A stretch of DNA of 64,000 nt, taken from Streptomyces sp. DG2A-72 (GTDB lineage Bacteria > Actinomycetota > Actinomycetes > Streptomycetales > Streptomycetaceae). Under the pieces are notes generated by a model. The model saw only the letters and a list, made by a program, of their open reading frames with translations, made no database searches and was not told the origin of the DNA. Shown here piece by piece: positions 55,169 through 63,794 of the stretch. The DNA is taken from NCBI RefSeq assembly GCF_030499575.1, contig NZ_JASTLC010000001.1, positions 2,876,001 to 2,940,000 on the forward strand. The letters are read 5' to 3'. Each line of letters begins with the position of its first letter. Position 1 is the first letter of the stretch. A program made the translations under genes and the position numbers.

Positions 55169-56155
55169 ATGCCCCACCAGGACCCGCTCCCGGACGTCAC
55201 CCACCGACTCGTCCCCTCCCCCGCCGGCCGGATCCACCTGGCGGAACAGGGCAGCGGCCCGCTCGTCCTGCTGGTGCACGGCTTCCCGGAGTCCTGGTAC
55301 TCGTGGCGCCGCCAGCTGCCGGTGCTGGCCGCGGCGGGATACCGCGCGGTCGCCGTGGATGTGCGCGGCTACGGGCGGTCGTCGCGGCCGGAGGCGGTGG
55401 CGGGGTACCGGATGACGGAGCTGGTGGCGGACAGCGTCGCCGTGGTGGAGGCGCTGGGCGAGCCGTCCGCGGTGATCGTCGGGCACGACTGGGGCGCGAA
55501 CATCGCCGCGCACTCCGCTCTGCTGCGCCCCGACGTCTTCCGCGCAGTCGGCCTGCTGAGCGTGCCGTACATGCCGCCCGGCGGTCCCAAGCCGAGCGAT
55601 GTGTTCGCGGGCATGGGCGGGGAGGAGGAGTTCTACGTCTCCTACTTCCAGGAACCGGGCCGCGCCGAGCGCGAGATCGAACCGGACGTACGGGGCTGGC
55701 TCGCCGGCTTCTACGCCGCCTTCTCCAGCGACACGATGCCCGCGCCGGGCGCCCCGGATCCGCACTTCGTGAGCCCCGGCGCGACCCTGCGCGACCGCTT
55801 CCCCGCGGACCGTCTGCCGTCCTGGCTCGGCGAGGCGGAACTCGACGTCTACACGGCGGAGTTCGAGCGCACGGGCCTGACCGGCGCCCTGAACCGCTAC
55901 CGCTGCATGGACCGCGACTGGGAGGACTTCCAGTCCTTCGCGGGCGCCCCGATCCCCCAGCCGTCCCTGTTCCTCGGCGGCACACTCGACGCGTCCACCA
56001 CCTGGCTGGCCGACGCGATCGAGGCGTATCCCACGACCCTCCCCGGCCTGCGCGCCTCACACCTGCTGGAGGGCTGCGGCCACTGGATCCAGCAGGAACG
56101 CCCCGACGAGGTCAACCAGCACCTGACGGCCTGGCTCGCCGACCTGCCCACCTGA
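55169..56155 (+). CDS. Alpha/beta-hydrolase, epoxide hydrolase type
   Basis: Encodes 328 residues. Oxyanion motif HGFPESWYSWR, nucleophile Asp107 in VGHDWGAN, cap domain with FYVSYFQEPGRAEREIEPDVR, and catalytic His305 in EGCGHWIQQERPDEVN. The HGFPESW/GHDWG/GHWIQQE set is typical of soluble epoxide hydrolases. CGAAGGA precedes the ATG by 9 nt. Confidence 0.88.
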   Translation: MPHQDPLPDVTHRLVPSPAGRIHLAEQGSGPLVLLVHGFPESWYSWRRQLPVLAAAGYRAVAVDVRGYGRSSRPEAVAGYRMTELVADSVAVVEALGEPSAVIVGHDWGANIAAHSALLRPDVFRAVGLLSVPYMPPGGPKPSDVFAGMGGEEEFYVSYFQEPGRAEREIEPDVRGWLAGFYAAFSSDTMPAPGAPDPHFVSPGATLRDRFPADRLPSWLGEAELDVYTAEFERTGLTGALNRYRCMDRDWEDFQSFAGAPIPQPSLFLGGTLDASTTWLADAIEAYPTTLPGLRASHLLEGCGHWIQQERPDEVNQHLTAWLADLPT

Positions 56156-56165
56156 ACCGGGCAGG

Positions 56166-56372
56166 TCAGCAGAGCTCGCCGGGGCGTGCCGCGGTGGCCC
56201 GCAGCAGATCTCGTACAAGATCGAAGTCCGCGGGCATGCCGTACGCCATCACCTCGTCGAACCCCTTGAGCACCGCCCGGCACAACCGCCGCAGCGCGGT
56301 CAGCGCCTCCCTGCGGTCCTCGCCGGCCCCGGCGAGGTAACCGTCGACGTCGGTCGCCTTGCTCTGCGCCAT
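56166..56372 (-). pseudogene. DUF1801 gene with in-frame internal deletion
   Basis: Encodes only 68 residues. The start (MAQSKATDVDGYLAGAGEDR, VLKGFDEVMAYGMP) and the end (DFDLVRDLLRATAARPGELC) match the two ends of DUF1801 proteins, which are normally about 120-130 residues, but the middle beta-strand part (about 50 residues) is missing at the join near residue 48. The frame is preserved. It may be translated but should not fold like the family. Confidence 0.55.
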
Positions 56373-56436
56373 GCGGCAAGGGTAGGCCGCCCTCAAGGAC
56401 TAGGACAGATCGGCCGGGCAGGCCTACGGTTGGACC

Positions 56437-56856
56437 GTGGACGAAACACCCGATTCATCCCCTCAGGCACCCGGCGAAGAAGCGGAAGAGGCCCGGCTCA
56501 TCCGCCTTGCGGAGGACTGGGCTGTCGCGATCGTCGCCAATGATGCGGAACGCATCGCCGGCTTCGTCGCCGACGAATGGGTCATCGTCTCCGAGTCGGG
56601 CATCGCCTCGAAGGAAGAGTTCCTCTCCCTCGTCGCGACCGGGGAACTGACCCACTCGGCGATGGACCTGGAAACGCGGCCCAGGGTCCGCGTCTACGGA
56701 GACACCGCCGTCCTCACCGGGCGCGTGACGAACACGGCCCACTACCAGGGCAAGCGGTACGACGCGGACGAGTGGACGACCGACGTGTACGTCAGACGGG
56801 GCGGGCGCTGGCTGTGCGTGCTGAGCCACATCACGCCTGCGCTCCCGACGACCTGA
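56437..56856 (+). CDS. NTF2-like (DUF4440) protein
   Basis: Encodes 139 residues from GTG 56437. IRLAEDWAVAIVANDAERIAGFVADEWVIVSESG, LSLVATGELTHSAMDLE and VYVRRGGRWLCVLSHITPA give the typical cone-shaped NTF2 fold of steroid-isomerase-like/SnoaL proteins. Function unknown. Confidence 0.82.
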   Translation: MDETPDSSPQAPGEEAEEARLIRLAEDWAVAIVANDAERIAGFVADEWVIVSESGIASKEEFLSLVATGELTHSAMDLETRPRVRVYGDTAVLTGRVTNTAHYQGKRYDADEWTTDVYVRRGGRWLCVLSHITPALPTT

Positions 56857-56885
56857 GCAACCCGCGCCGGATAGGCTCACGCCGC

Positions 56886-57089
56886 ATGGGACAGCTGCCC
56901 GAGAGCGTGGATCGCGACATCCTGGAGCACCGGACCATCTCCGCGATCGTGACCATCCGCGAAACGCTCGGCTGCACGGTGCACCAGGCAATCGATGTCT
57001 ACGCGCAGCGGTACGAGGAACTCCGCCGAGACCGTCCGGACGACTTCGAGGTGAGCCGGGACGGGCGAACCCGGACGAGGGGAACTCGC
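56886..57089 (+). CDS. Small helical protein, read in frame into the next methyltransferase
   Basis: From ATG 56886 the frame encodes MGQLPESVDRDILEHRTISA, then IVTIRETLGCTVHQAIDVYAQRYEELRRDRP, a small domain that in other streptomycetes is, to my recollection, a free protein of about 65-70 residues. No stop separates it from the methyltransferase at 57090, so the product may be a 290-residue fusion, or two products from two starts. Confidence 0.5.
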
Positions 57090-57758
57090 ATGGACGACGA
57101 TGCTCTCCTGGCAGAGCAGATGGCCTATTACCGGGCGGGCGCGGCCGAATACGACCGGCCCTATGCGGAGTGCGAAGACCTGAAGGACTTGCTGGCCGTC
57201 GTCGATGACCTCCCGATTGCCGGGCATGTGCTGGAGCTGGCCTGCGGAACGGGCCAGTGGACCGGAAGGCTCGCGGCGCGGGCGCAGTCGGTGACGGCAG
57301 TCGACGCGGCGGCCGAAGTGCTGGCCCTGGCTCGGGCGCGTACCGCGTCCCCCACCGTCCAGTTCATTCAGGCGGACCTGTTCGAGTGGCAGCCGCCACG
57401 GCGCTACGACACCGTTTTCTTCGCCTTCTGGCTCTCCCATGTCCCGCCGACGCGATGGCCCGGCTTCTGGAACACCGTCGCCGCCGCGCTCGCGCCGGGC
57501 GGCAAAGCGATCTTCATCGACGACGGCCCCGCCGCGGCCGCGGGGGAGAACGTCCTGGCAGACCACTCGGCCCCGGCGGCGCTGCGGCGGCTCGACGACG
57601 GCAGCCAGTACCGCATCGTGAAGGTGTTCCACGATGCGGCGACCCTCAGGGACGGCCTCACAGCGCTGGGGTGGTCGGTCCGCATCCGGCCCGTGGCCGG
57701 CCATTTCATCGGCATCGCAGAACCAGCGGATGGACAAGTCAGGGAACTGCTCGCTTGA
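57090..57758 (+). CDS. Class I SAM-dependent methyltransferase
   Basis: Encodes 222 residues from ATG 57090, which has a strong GAGGGGAAC ribosome site. Motif I is VLELACGTGQWTGRLA, then VTAVDAAAEVLALARAR, FIQADLFEW and DTVFFAFWLSHVPPTRWPGFW. Acceptor unknown. The same open frame continues upstream to 56886 without a stop (see preceding entry). Confidence 0.83.
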   Translation: MDDDALLAEQMAYYRAGAAEYDRPYAECEDLKDLLAVVDDLPIAGHVLELACGTGQWTGRLAARAQSVTAVDAAAEVLALARARTASPTVQFIQADLFEWQPPRRYDTVFFAFWLSHVPPTRWPGFWNTVAAALAPGGKAIFIDDGPAAAAGENVLADHSAPAALRRLDDGSQYRIVKVFHDAATLRDGLTALGWSVRIRPVAGHFIGIAEPADGQVRELLA

Positions 57759-57847
57759 GTTCGTGGGGCTTGGATCGGGCGGCGCCACCTGGCGCACCAG
57801 GGATCACAGGGGGGCGCCGGTTCGGGCGCCGACGGGGAGGAGGAGCG

Positions 57848-58816
57848 GTGGGCGGGTATTCGTTGAAGGCGACGGCCGTGGAGATGCGGGAGGCCGTGCG
57901 CGCGCTGCTGTCCGTGCTGGAACCGGAGCAGGTGCGCGAGCTGCGCGCGGGGCCCGACCGGCTGGACGCGCCCGAGCTGCGGGAGTGGACGTATCTGCCG
58001 GGCCCGCGCCCCGGACTGCCCACCGAGGGCCTCGGCGGTGAGCAGCGCGCGGCTGTCGACGCGCTGCTGGCCGCGGCGCACAGCGCACCCGGAGCGGAGC
58101 TGGCGCGCGGCGCGATCGAGGTGGAGCGGCACCGCCGCGCCCTGGTCGGCGCCCCGGGTGCCGACCGCTACTGGGTGCGACTGCTGGGCGACCCGGACGG
58201 CGACGGTCCGTGGGGCTGGCGGATGAACGGCCACCACCTCGCCGTACACGTAGTGATCACGGCGGCGGGAATGCGGGTGACGCCGCACTTCATCGGGGCG
58301 GAGCCGGCGCGCATCGCGGACGCTCCGCAGGCGGGCCGCCGGCTGCTGGGGCCGGAGGAGGACCTGGCCCGGGAGCTGGTCACGGACCTGGACGCCGGCC
58401 GACGGGCGAAGGCGGTCTTCGCCGCCGCGCCGCCGGAGGACATCCTGACCCGCGCCGACCCGTTCGCCGATCCGGACCTGCTGCCGGCCGGACTGCCCTA
58501 CGGGGACATGACGCCCGGTCAGCAGCGGCTGCTGGAGCGCCTGGTGCGCCGCTACCTCGACCGCGCGCCCGCGGCGTACGCGCAGGAATGCTGGTCCGAT
58601 GCCGTGGCAGGAGGACTGGACGCGCTCTCCTTCGCCTGGGGCGGCGGCCTCGTTCTCGGGGACCGGCACTACTACTGCGTTCGGGCCCCGGACTTCCTCA
58701 TCGAGTACGACAACACGCAGGACGACGGCAACCACGCCCACTCCGTCTGGCGGCACGTCCGCCACGACTGGGGCGCCGACCTGCTGCGCGCCCACTACAC
58801 GGAGCAGCACCGGTAG
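57848..58816 (+). CDS. DUF3500 family protein
   Basis: Encodes 322 residues from GTG 57848 (GGAGGAGC upstream). Diagnostic segments WTYLPGPRPGLPTEGLGGEQRAAVDALL, WGWRMNGHHLAVHVVI, PHFIGAEPA and DFLIEYDNTQDDGNHAHSVWRH. The family is widespread and uncharacterised; the conserved His/Asp residues suggest metal binding. Confidence 0.85.
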   Translation: MGGYSLKATAVEMREAVRALLSVLEPEQVRELRAGPDRLDAPELREWTYLPGPRPGLPTEGLGGEQRAAVDALLAAAHSAPGAELARGAIEVERHRRALVGAPGADRYWVRLLGDPDGDGPWGWRMNGHHLAVHVVITAAGMRVTPHFIGAEPARIADAPQAGRRLLGPEEDLARELVTDLDAGRRAKAVFAAAPPEDILTRADPFADPDLLPAGLPYGDMTPGQQRLLERLVRRYLDRAPAAYAQECWSDAVAGGLDALSFAWGGGLVLGDRHYYCVRAPDFLIEYDNTQDDGNHAHSVWRHVRHDWGADLLRAHYTEQHR

Positions 58817-58879
58817 AGGCCGGCGGCGGTCAGGGAGACCCCGGCCGCACCTCACCCTCGGCGCCGACGGCGTGGAGCA

Positions 58880-59220
58880 CCGCTCCGCCATCGCCGCGCA
58901 CGTGAGCCGCTCCAGCTGCGAGGCCACTCCGCCTGGTTCGTGATCATCGCCATGTGGGCGGTGGCCCTCGCGGTGGTGGTCGCCTGCTGCCTGGTCGTGC
59001 GCCAAGGCCGCGGCCTGCTCTGGGGCGCCCTGGGCTGGATGGCCGGCAGCCTCTTCGCGCTGGTGGGTCTGCGCAACGCGGCCCCGGGAAACCCGCCCAA
59101 CGGCAGCCTGCTCGACTACGCCGCCTTCCACTGGGCCGAGGCGCTGATCGCCCTGAGCCTCACCCGCCTCGTCCTCCACGGCGACCTCGTCGAACACCGG
59201 ACCGGCGGGCCCGTCCCCGA
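58880..59220 (+). pseudogene. C-terminal remnant of a DUF4436 membrane protein
   Basis: In the frame of GTG 58940 the sequence LRGHSAWFVIIAMWAVALAV, then CCLVVRQGRGLLWGALGWMAG and GNPPNGSLLDYAAFHWAEAL, matches the last membrane part of DUF4436-type proteins. The N-terminal extracellular part is missing, and the frame runs on into unrelated Pro-rich sequence after about 59220. Confidence 0.5.
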
Positions 59221-59329
59221 ACCACCACACCCCGCCACACTCCGCTGCCCCCGGCTGCGCCACCGCCCCGGCCCCGGCGGGTATGGGGCCGGTGACCGGC
59301 GGCGCAGCGAAACACGTCACCGAGCGCCG

Positions 59330-59664
59330 GTTCCGGGATCCCTGACCGCTACCACCGCCTCAGCCGCCTCACCCGGCCTCGCCTCGCCCGGCCTCGCCTC
59401 ACCCGGCTCACCGGCCCTGACGGACTCTCCCCCTCCGCACTCCTCACCATCGCGGTCGAGCCGGCCGCCGAACTCACCCGCGCCATGGAGCCCGACCGGC
59501 TGCTGCCGCCCCAGCTCCTGCCCCAGCCCTGGCCCGGCACTCAGGCCCGGGAGCTCATCGCCCGGTGCTGGGCGGCCCTGCACGAACGAGAACACAGCGA
59601 AACCCGCCCGGCCCTCTTCCGCCTCTACGCCGACATCACCCGAGAGTCACACCCGTCCGCATGA
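59330..59664 (+). pseudogene. C-terminal remnant of a PaaX-like regulator
   Basis: The frame ending at TGA 59662-59664 reads MEPDRLLPPQLLPQPWPGTQ, then ARELIARCWAALHEREN and TRPALFRLYADITRE. This resembles the ending of PaaX-family regulators (LPxELLPxxWPGxxAR). No N-terminal winged helix lies upstream, only short CCTCGCC repeats. No start or ribosome site was found. Confidence 0.4.
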
Positions 59665-59715
59665 ACAACCCAAAGAAGCTCGCAACCCAAAATCGAACAG
59701 GCGTAGCATTGCCGC

Positions 59716-60063
59716 GTGGCTACGCCCTATGACTTTCCGAGTGACCTCCGCGCCGGTCAGGAGGAGCTGCATCAGGTCCGGGCCGAGCTGTCGGCCCTGC
59801 TCAAGCGGCTGCCCTGGTCGGTCGCGCCCCTGGACGGCTTCAGTGACACGGGCGGCTGGCGCAAGATGGAGCGCCCCGCCTCCCCCGGCTGGACGGCCGA
59901 CGAACAGGCCGAGGTGGAGAAGCTGCGGCAGCGCGAGCACGAACTCGCGGTGTTCGTCAGCTGCCACCGCTTCTGGGCGGAGGTCGCGGCGGCGGAGCGC
60001 GTGGACGCCCGTATGAAGCTGAAGCACGCCCATGAGATCCCAGAGGAGACCGAGGCGCCCTGA
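59716..60063 (+). CDS. Hypothetical protein
   Basis: Encodes 115 residues from GTG 59716. Helical N-terminus (LRAGQEELHQVRAELSALLKRLPWSV), a Gly/Trp segment GFSDTGGWRKMERPASPGWT and a charged coiled-coil-like C-terminus (EKLRQREHELAVFVSCHRFW). Not recognised. Confidence 0.7.
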   Translation: MATPYDFPSDLRAGQEELHQVRAELSALLKRLPWSVAPLDGFSDTGGWRKMERPASPGWTADEQAEVEKLRQREHELAVFVSCHRFWAEVAAAERVDARMKLKHAHEIPEETEAP

Positions 60064-60113
60064 TTTCCGTTGTGCCCGTTCCCGCGGCCCGCACAGCGCT
60101 AGCGTCGGGTCCC

Positions 60114-60638
60114 ATGATCGTATGGCTCAACGGCACTCATGGCGCAGGCAAGACGACGACCAGTGCACTCGTGCAGCAACTGATCCCGGATTCACGAGTG
60201 TTCGACGCCGAGAAGGTCGGCGAGACCCTCATGGACATCACGCCAGGGCTGCCCGCGACGGACAACTTCCAGCACTGGCCGCCGTGGCGGCCGCTCGTCG
60301 TCGAGACCGCCCGCCGCGTACTCGACTACACCGGCGGCACTCTGGTGGTGCCCATGACCGTCCTGGTCGAGCCGTACTGGCGCGAGATCAGTACGGGCCT
60401 CGCCGAACACGCCATCCCGGTACGGCACTTCGTCCTCCACGCCGACCAGGAGACCCTCCGCGGACGCATCGCGGGCGACACTGTTCTTGGCCCGAACTCC
60501 CCGTTCCGCCTCAAATACCTCGAGCCCTATGCCGAGGCGGCCCGCACCTGGCTGCACCGCGAGGCCGAGGTCGTCGACACCACCCACCTCACGCCCACCG
60601 AGGCCGCCCTGCGGATCGCGGAAGCCGTCAAGAGCTGA
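60114..60638 (+). CDS. P-loop kinase-like protein (TmrB-like)
   Basis: Encodes 174 residues from ATG 60114. P-loop VWLNGTHGAGKTTTSALV (residues 3-20), then FDAEKVGETLMDI, LVVPMTVLVEPYWREI and RHFVLHADQETLRGRI. The layout follows small nucleotide kinases and TmrB-type tunicamycin-resistance proteins; a resistance role is not established here. Confidence 0.78.
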   Translation: MIVWLNGTHGAGKTTTSALVQQLIPDSRVFDAEKVGETLMDITPGLPATDNFQHWPPWRPLVVETARRVLDYTGGTLVVPMTVLVEPYWREISTGLAEHAIPVRHFVLHADQETLRGRIAGDTVLGPNSPFRLKYLEPYAEAARTWLHREAEVVDTTHLTPTEAALRIAEAVKS

Positions 60639-60679
60639 GGTCCGCCGGTGGACTCTATGTGGACTCCGATCATGGAAAC

Positions 60680-60707
60680 GGCCCCTCGGAGATCACTCCG
60701 AGGGGCC
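60680..60707 (-). terminator. Terminator of the tRNA-Val gene
   Basis: A perfect 12-bp stem GGCCCCTCGGAG / CTCCGAGGGGCC with a 4-nt loop, 36 bp downstream of the tRNA 3' end on the minus strand and followed by TTTCC. Confidence 0.8.
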
Positions 60708-60742
60708 GCCATTGTCCAGCTGGGCCGGGCTTTACCTGTCGG

Positions 60743-60814
<72 letters not shown>

Positions 60815-61032
60815 GGGACCTGAGCCGATGTGCTCAGGACGAGTCGACAGCCTACCTTGCCCGGGGGACTGCACGGCAAACCCGTATTCCGGGACGGGCC
60901 GGAGTCAGGGTGATCCGGGGGTTAACCCCAGGACGGATCCGGGAGCGGCCCGGATCCCCGGACGGGCCCGCGCTCCGTACGGTCGGAGAGTCGCAGCAGA
61001 GTCCTCGTACTCCGACTCAGGGGGAAACCGTC

Positions 61033-61803
61033 ATGGCCCGCACCGTTCCTGTCCGCACCGCCGCCGTCACCGGCGTCGTGGCACTGCTCGTCGTGGGCGC
61101 CACCGCCTGCGGCTCCTCCGCCGGAGACGACAAGACCCCCGACCACCGCTCCTTCGACCTGAAGGGCCGCACCCTCACCGTCGACTCCGACGACTCGGCG
61201 TTGGAGATCATCGCCGCGGACGACAACCCGGAGGGCCGGATCGAGGTCACCCGGTGGTTTCAGGGCACCGTCGCCATCGGCAGCGATCCCAAGGTGACCT
61301 GGTCCATGGAGGACGACCGGCTGAAGCTGCGGCTGAAGTGCTCCGGCATGGTCGCCGACTGTGACGCCGAGCACCGTATCGAGGTTCCGCGCGGGATCAC
61401 GGTCAAGATCGAGGACGGCGACGGCAGCGTACGCGCGCGTGGCTTCGAGGACCCGCTGAGCATCCGTACGGGCGACGGCTCGGTCCGGGTCACCGACAGC
61501 AGCGCCCCGCTGGACCTGCAGACCGGCGACGGGTCCATACGCGCGGACGTCACCTCGCAGCAGGTGCGCGCCCGGACCGGCGACGGCTCGGTCCACCTCG
61601 AACTCGGCGCCGTACCGGACCTGGTGGAGTCCCGCACCGGAGACGGCTCCGTGACGATGGTGCTGCCCCGGGCGACGTACAAGGTGTCGACCAAGACGGG
61701 CGACGGCAGCGTGGATGTCTCCGTGCCCCGGGACGAGTCCAGCTCGCACATGGTGTCCGCGGAGACGGGCGACGGGAAAGTCACGGTCCGGAGCGCGAAC
61801 TAA
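61033..61803 (+). CDS. DUF4097 lipoprotein with TGDGSV repeats
   Basis: Encodes 256 residues. Lipoprotein signal with Cys26 (VALLVVGATACGSS), then a DUF4097/adhesin-like beta-helix in which GDGSV-type turns recur every 17-19 residues (EDGDGSVRARGF, RTGDGSVRVTDS, QTGDGSIRADVT, RTGDGSVHLELG, RTGDGSVTMVLP, KTGDGSVDVSVP, ETGDGKVTVRS). Surface location; ligand unknown. AGGGGGAAA precedes the ATG. Confidence 0.85.
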   Translation: MARTVPVRTAAVTGVVALLVVGATACGSSAGDDKTPDHRSFDLKGRTLTVDSDDSALEIIAADDNPEGRIEVTRWFQGTVAIGSDPKVTWSMEDDRLKLRLKCSGMVADCDAEHRIEVPRGITVKIEDGDGSVRARGFEDPLSIRTGDGSVRVTDSSAPLDLQTGDGSIRADVTSQQVRARTGDGSVHLELGAVPDLVESRTGDGSVTMVLPRATYKVSTKTGDGSVDVSVPRDESSSHMVSAETGDGKVTVRSAN

Positions 61804-61878
61804 CCGGCCCGTGTGTTCGTCCTTAACCGGTGGGAGAATGACACCGGGCAGGGCGGACCACGGGCACGGGAGAGGGAT

Positions 61879-63462
61879 GTGACGGCGACACCATCGCAGC
61901 CGTACTCGACGGTGGTGCCGTGCCGTCCCCGCGCGGGGCGTGCCGGGTTTGGCCGTCATTCGTCTGCGGCGCCGTCGTGGCTGGTCGCTCCCCCACTCTC
62001 GGCTTCTCCCCCACTCTCGACTTCGCTCGAGCGGGGGGACCCCCATGAGCGGGGGGACCCCCATCGCGGCGGAGCCGCAGATCGACACAGCCCCGCGCCC
62101 CTTCGGGGCGCTGCCCAACCGCGGCCCACTTCCCCACGGCCGTCCGCGCTGCGGGACGCACTCACCCTCGTGAGCCTGCCCCTCGTCGCGGCGCTGGCGC
62201 TGCCCGCCGCGTTCGCGGGTGGCGGCACCCGGCGCTGGTTCGGCGGGCGCTCCGAGAACCAGCGGGCGGAGGCGCAGGCCGCGAAGGACGCCGCCGCCGC
62301 CGCGTTCTACGAACTGGACACCGCCCAGCGCGACCTGCGGATCTCGATCGAGACGATCACGGCGGTCGACGACTCCCCCGCCGCCCGGCGCGCGGTGGGC
62401 GACTTCGATGCGCTCGGCCGGCGCATCGACGAGGCCAGCCACCAGTACATCAACGCCGTCGACGCCCATGACCTCGACCGCGACGACCTGGACGCCTCGG
62501 TGGCGGCACGCGCGCGTGCCGAGCTGACCGCCGCCAAGGACGAGTTGGGGCGGGTCAAGCAGGACCTGGACCGGTTCGCGGACGGACTCGGGCCCCTGCT
62601 CGGCAAGGCCGAGACCCAGCTCGCCCGGCTCGCCCCCGCGGTCGAGCGGGCCCGGCAGGGGCTCCTGGCCGCGTCGAACGCGCTGGATGCGGTACGAGAA
62701 TCAGGGCTGAAGGCGGACGACCTCGCCGCCCGTCTCGCCGCCCTCGGCTCGGACCTCACGAAGCTCAACCAGGGTGCCGGGCAGCACGGCGTCCCGCAGA
62801 CGCTGGAGCGGGCCGAGCGGGTCGCGCGTTCGGCCGAGACGATCAAGGTGGAGGCCGAGCGGCTCCCGGAGCGGGCGGCCGAGATCGACCACCGGCTGGT
62901 CTCGCTGCGGACGCGCGCACAGGCGCTGACCACCCGGTCCGGACAGGTCGACCCGGTGCTGAGCGAGCTGCGGCGGCGGTTCGTGGCGGCGTGCTGGCAG
63001 GACCTCCAGCATGTGCCGGAGCAGGCCGGGGAGAACGTACGGCAGGCCGAGCAGAAGCTGAAGGAGGCGCAGACCGCGCGCGACGAGCAGCGCTGGCCGG
63101 ACGCGACCGCGCTGCTGTCGACCGTGCGGGCGCTGCTGAACACCACCGACGAGTCCGTCTCCGCCGCCGGCGACCGGCTGCGGCGGCTGAACGCCGTACA
63201 GAAGGACCCCCAGCAGGAGATCGACCGCACCCGCTTCGCCATCCGCGACGCCCAGCGGCTCGCCATGGCCGGCCGCCACACCCCCGATCCCCGGCACGCC
63301 CGCCCGCTGGACGACTCCGTGGCCCGGCTGGAGCGCGCGATCACCACGCTGGAGGGGCGGCACCCCGACTACTGGCACTTCCTGACCGAGACGGAGGCGG
63401 TGCGGCAGACGGTGGCGCGGGTGGTGACGCAGATCCGGGAGGAGCGGGGAGCGGGGCACTGA
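61879..63462 (+). CDS. Coiled-coil membrane-anchored protein carrying an inserted repeat
   Basis: Encodes 527 residues from GTG 61879 (GGAGAGGGAT upstream). After a short start VTATPSQPYSTVVPCRPRAG, residues about 28-81 are encoded by a streptomycete palindromic repeat and look unnatural (SLERGDPHERGDPHRGG). A membrane helix LTLVSLPLVAALALPAAFAG follows, then about 400 residues of charged helices (QAAKDAAAAAFYELDTAQRDLR, LERAERVARSAETIKVEAERL, QAEQKLKEAQTARDEQ). Function unknown; stress-band or wall-assembly roles are possible. Confidence 0.78.
   Translation: MTATPSQPYSTVVPCRPRAGRAGFGRHSSAAPSWLVAPPLSASPPLSTSLERGDPHERGDPHRGGAADRHSPAPLRGAAQPRPTSPRPSALRDALTLVSLPLVAALALPAAFAGGGTRRWFGGRSENQRAEAQAAKDAAAAAFYELDTAQRDLRISIETITAVDDSPAARRAVGDFDALGRRIDEASHQYINAVDAHDLDRDDLDASVAARARAELTAAKDELGRVKQDLDRFADGLGPLLGKAETQLARLAPAVERARQGLLAASNALDAVRESGLKADDLAARLAALGSDLTKLNQGAGQHGVPQTLERAERVARSAETIKVEAERLPERAAEIDHRLVSLRTRAQALTTRSGQVDPVLSELRRRFVAACWQDLQHVPEQAGENVRQAEQKLKEAQTARDEQRWPDATALLSTVRALLNTTDESVSAAGDRLRRLNAVQKDPQQEIDRTRFAIRDAQRLAMAGRHTPDPRHARPLDDSVARLERAITTLEGRHPDYWHFLTETEAVRQTVARVVTQIREERGAGH
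61961..62120. repeat. Streptomycete repeat copy 7, composite, inside a coding region
   Basis: GCCGTCGTGGCTGGTCGCTC, then repeated CCCCCACTCTCG and GCGGGGGGACCCCCAT units, then GCCGCAGATCGACACAGCCC and CGCGCCCCTTCGGGGCGC. Its ends match the long form (copies 2 and 5). The insert keeps the host frame open. Confidence 0.75.
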
Positions 63463-63502
63463 CGCCCTGGGACAGCCGGTGGCCGCCGGTTAACCTGTGC
63501 GC

Positions 63503-63724
63503 ATGCCTCGCTACGAGTACCGCTGCCGCACCTGCGGAGACACCTTCGAACTGAGCCGCCCGATGGCCGAGTCCTCGACCCCCACCGCGTGCCCTGCGGG
63601 GCATGACGACACGGTGAAGCTGCTGTCGACGGTGGCGGTGGGCGGCACCGCTTCTGCCCCGGCCCCCGCGCCCAGGGCGAGCGGCGGGGGCGGCGGTTGC
63701 TGCGGTGGTGGGTGCTGCGGCTAG
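63503..63724 (+). CDS. FmdB-type zinc-ribbon protein
   Basis: Encodes 73 residues. MPRYEYRCRTCGDTFELSRP and ACPAGHDDTVKLLSTVAVGG form the FmdB CxxC...CPxGH zinc ribbon; the tail is Gly/Cys-rich (GGGGGCCGGGCCG). Regulatory protein family of uncertain role. Confidence 0.9.
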   Translation: MPRYEYRCRTCGDTFELSRPMAESSTPTACPAGHDDTVKLLSTVAVGGTASAPAPAPRASGGGGGCCGGGCCG

Positions 63725-63744
63725 CTGGACCGTTGCGTTGTTGC

Positions 63745-63794
63745 CTGCGGGTGTGTGTGTGGGGGGGCTGATCGCGCAGTTCCCCGCGCCCCTG
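63745..63794. repeat. Streptomycete intergenic repeat, copy 8 (inverted, short)
   Basis: GGGGGGCTGATCGCGCAGTT then CCCCGCGCCCCTG between convergent genes; one arm of the usual hairpin is eroded. Confidence 0.6.

Noticed and set aside
60922..62469. 515-codon minus-strand frame opposite the DUF4097 and coiled-coil genes
   Set aside because: Crosses a repeat and two well-supported plus-strand genes; no ribosome site or recognisable domain.
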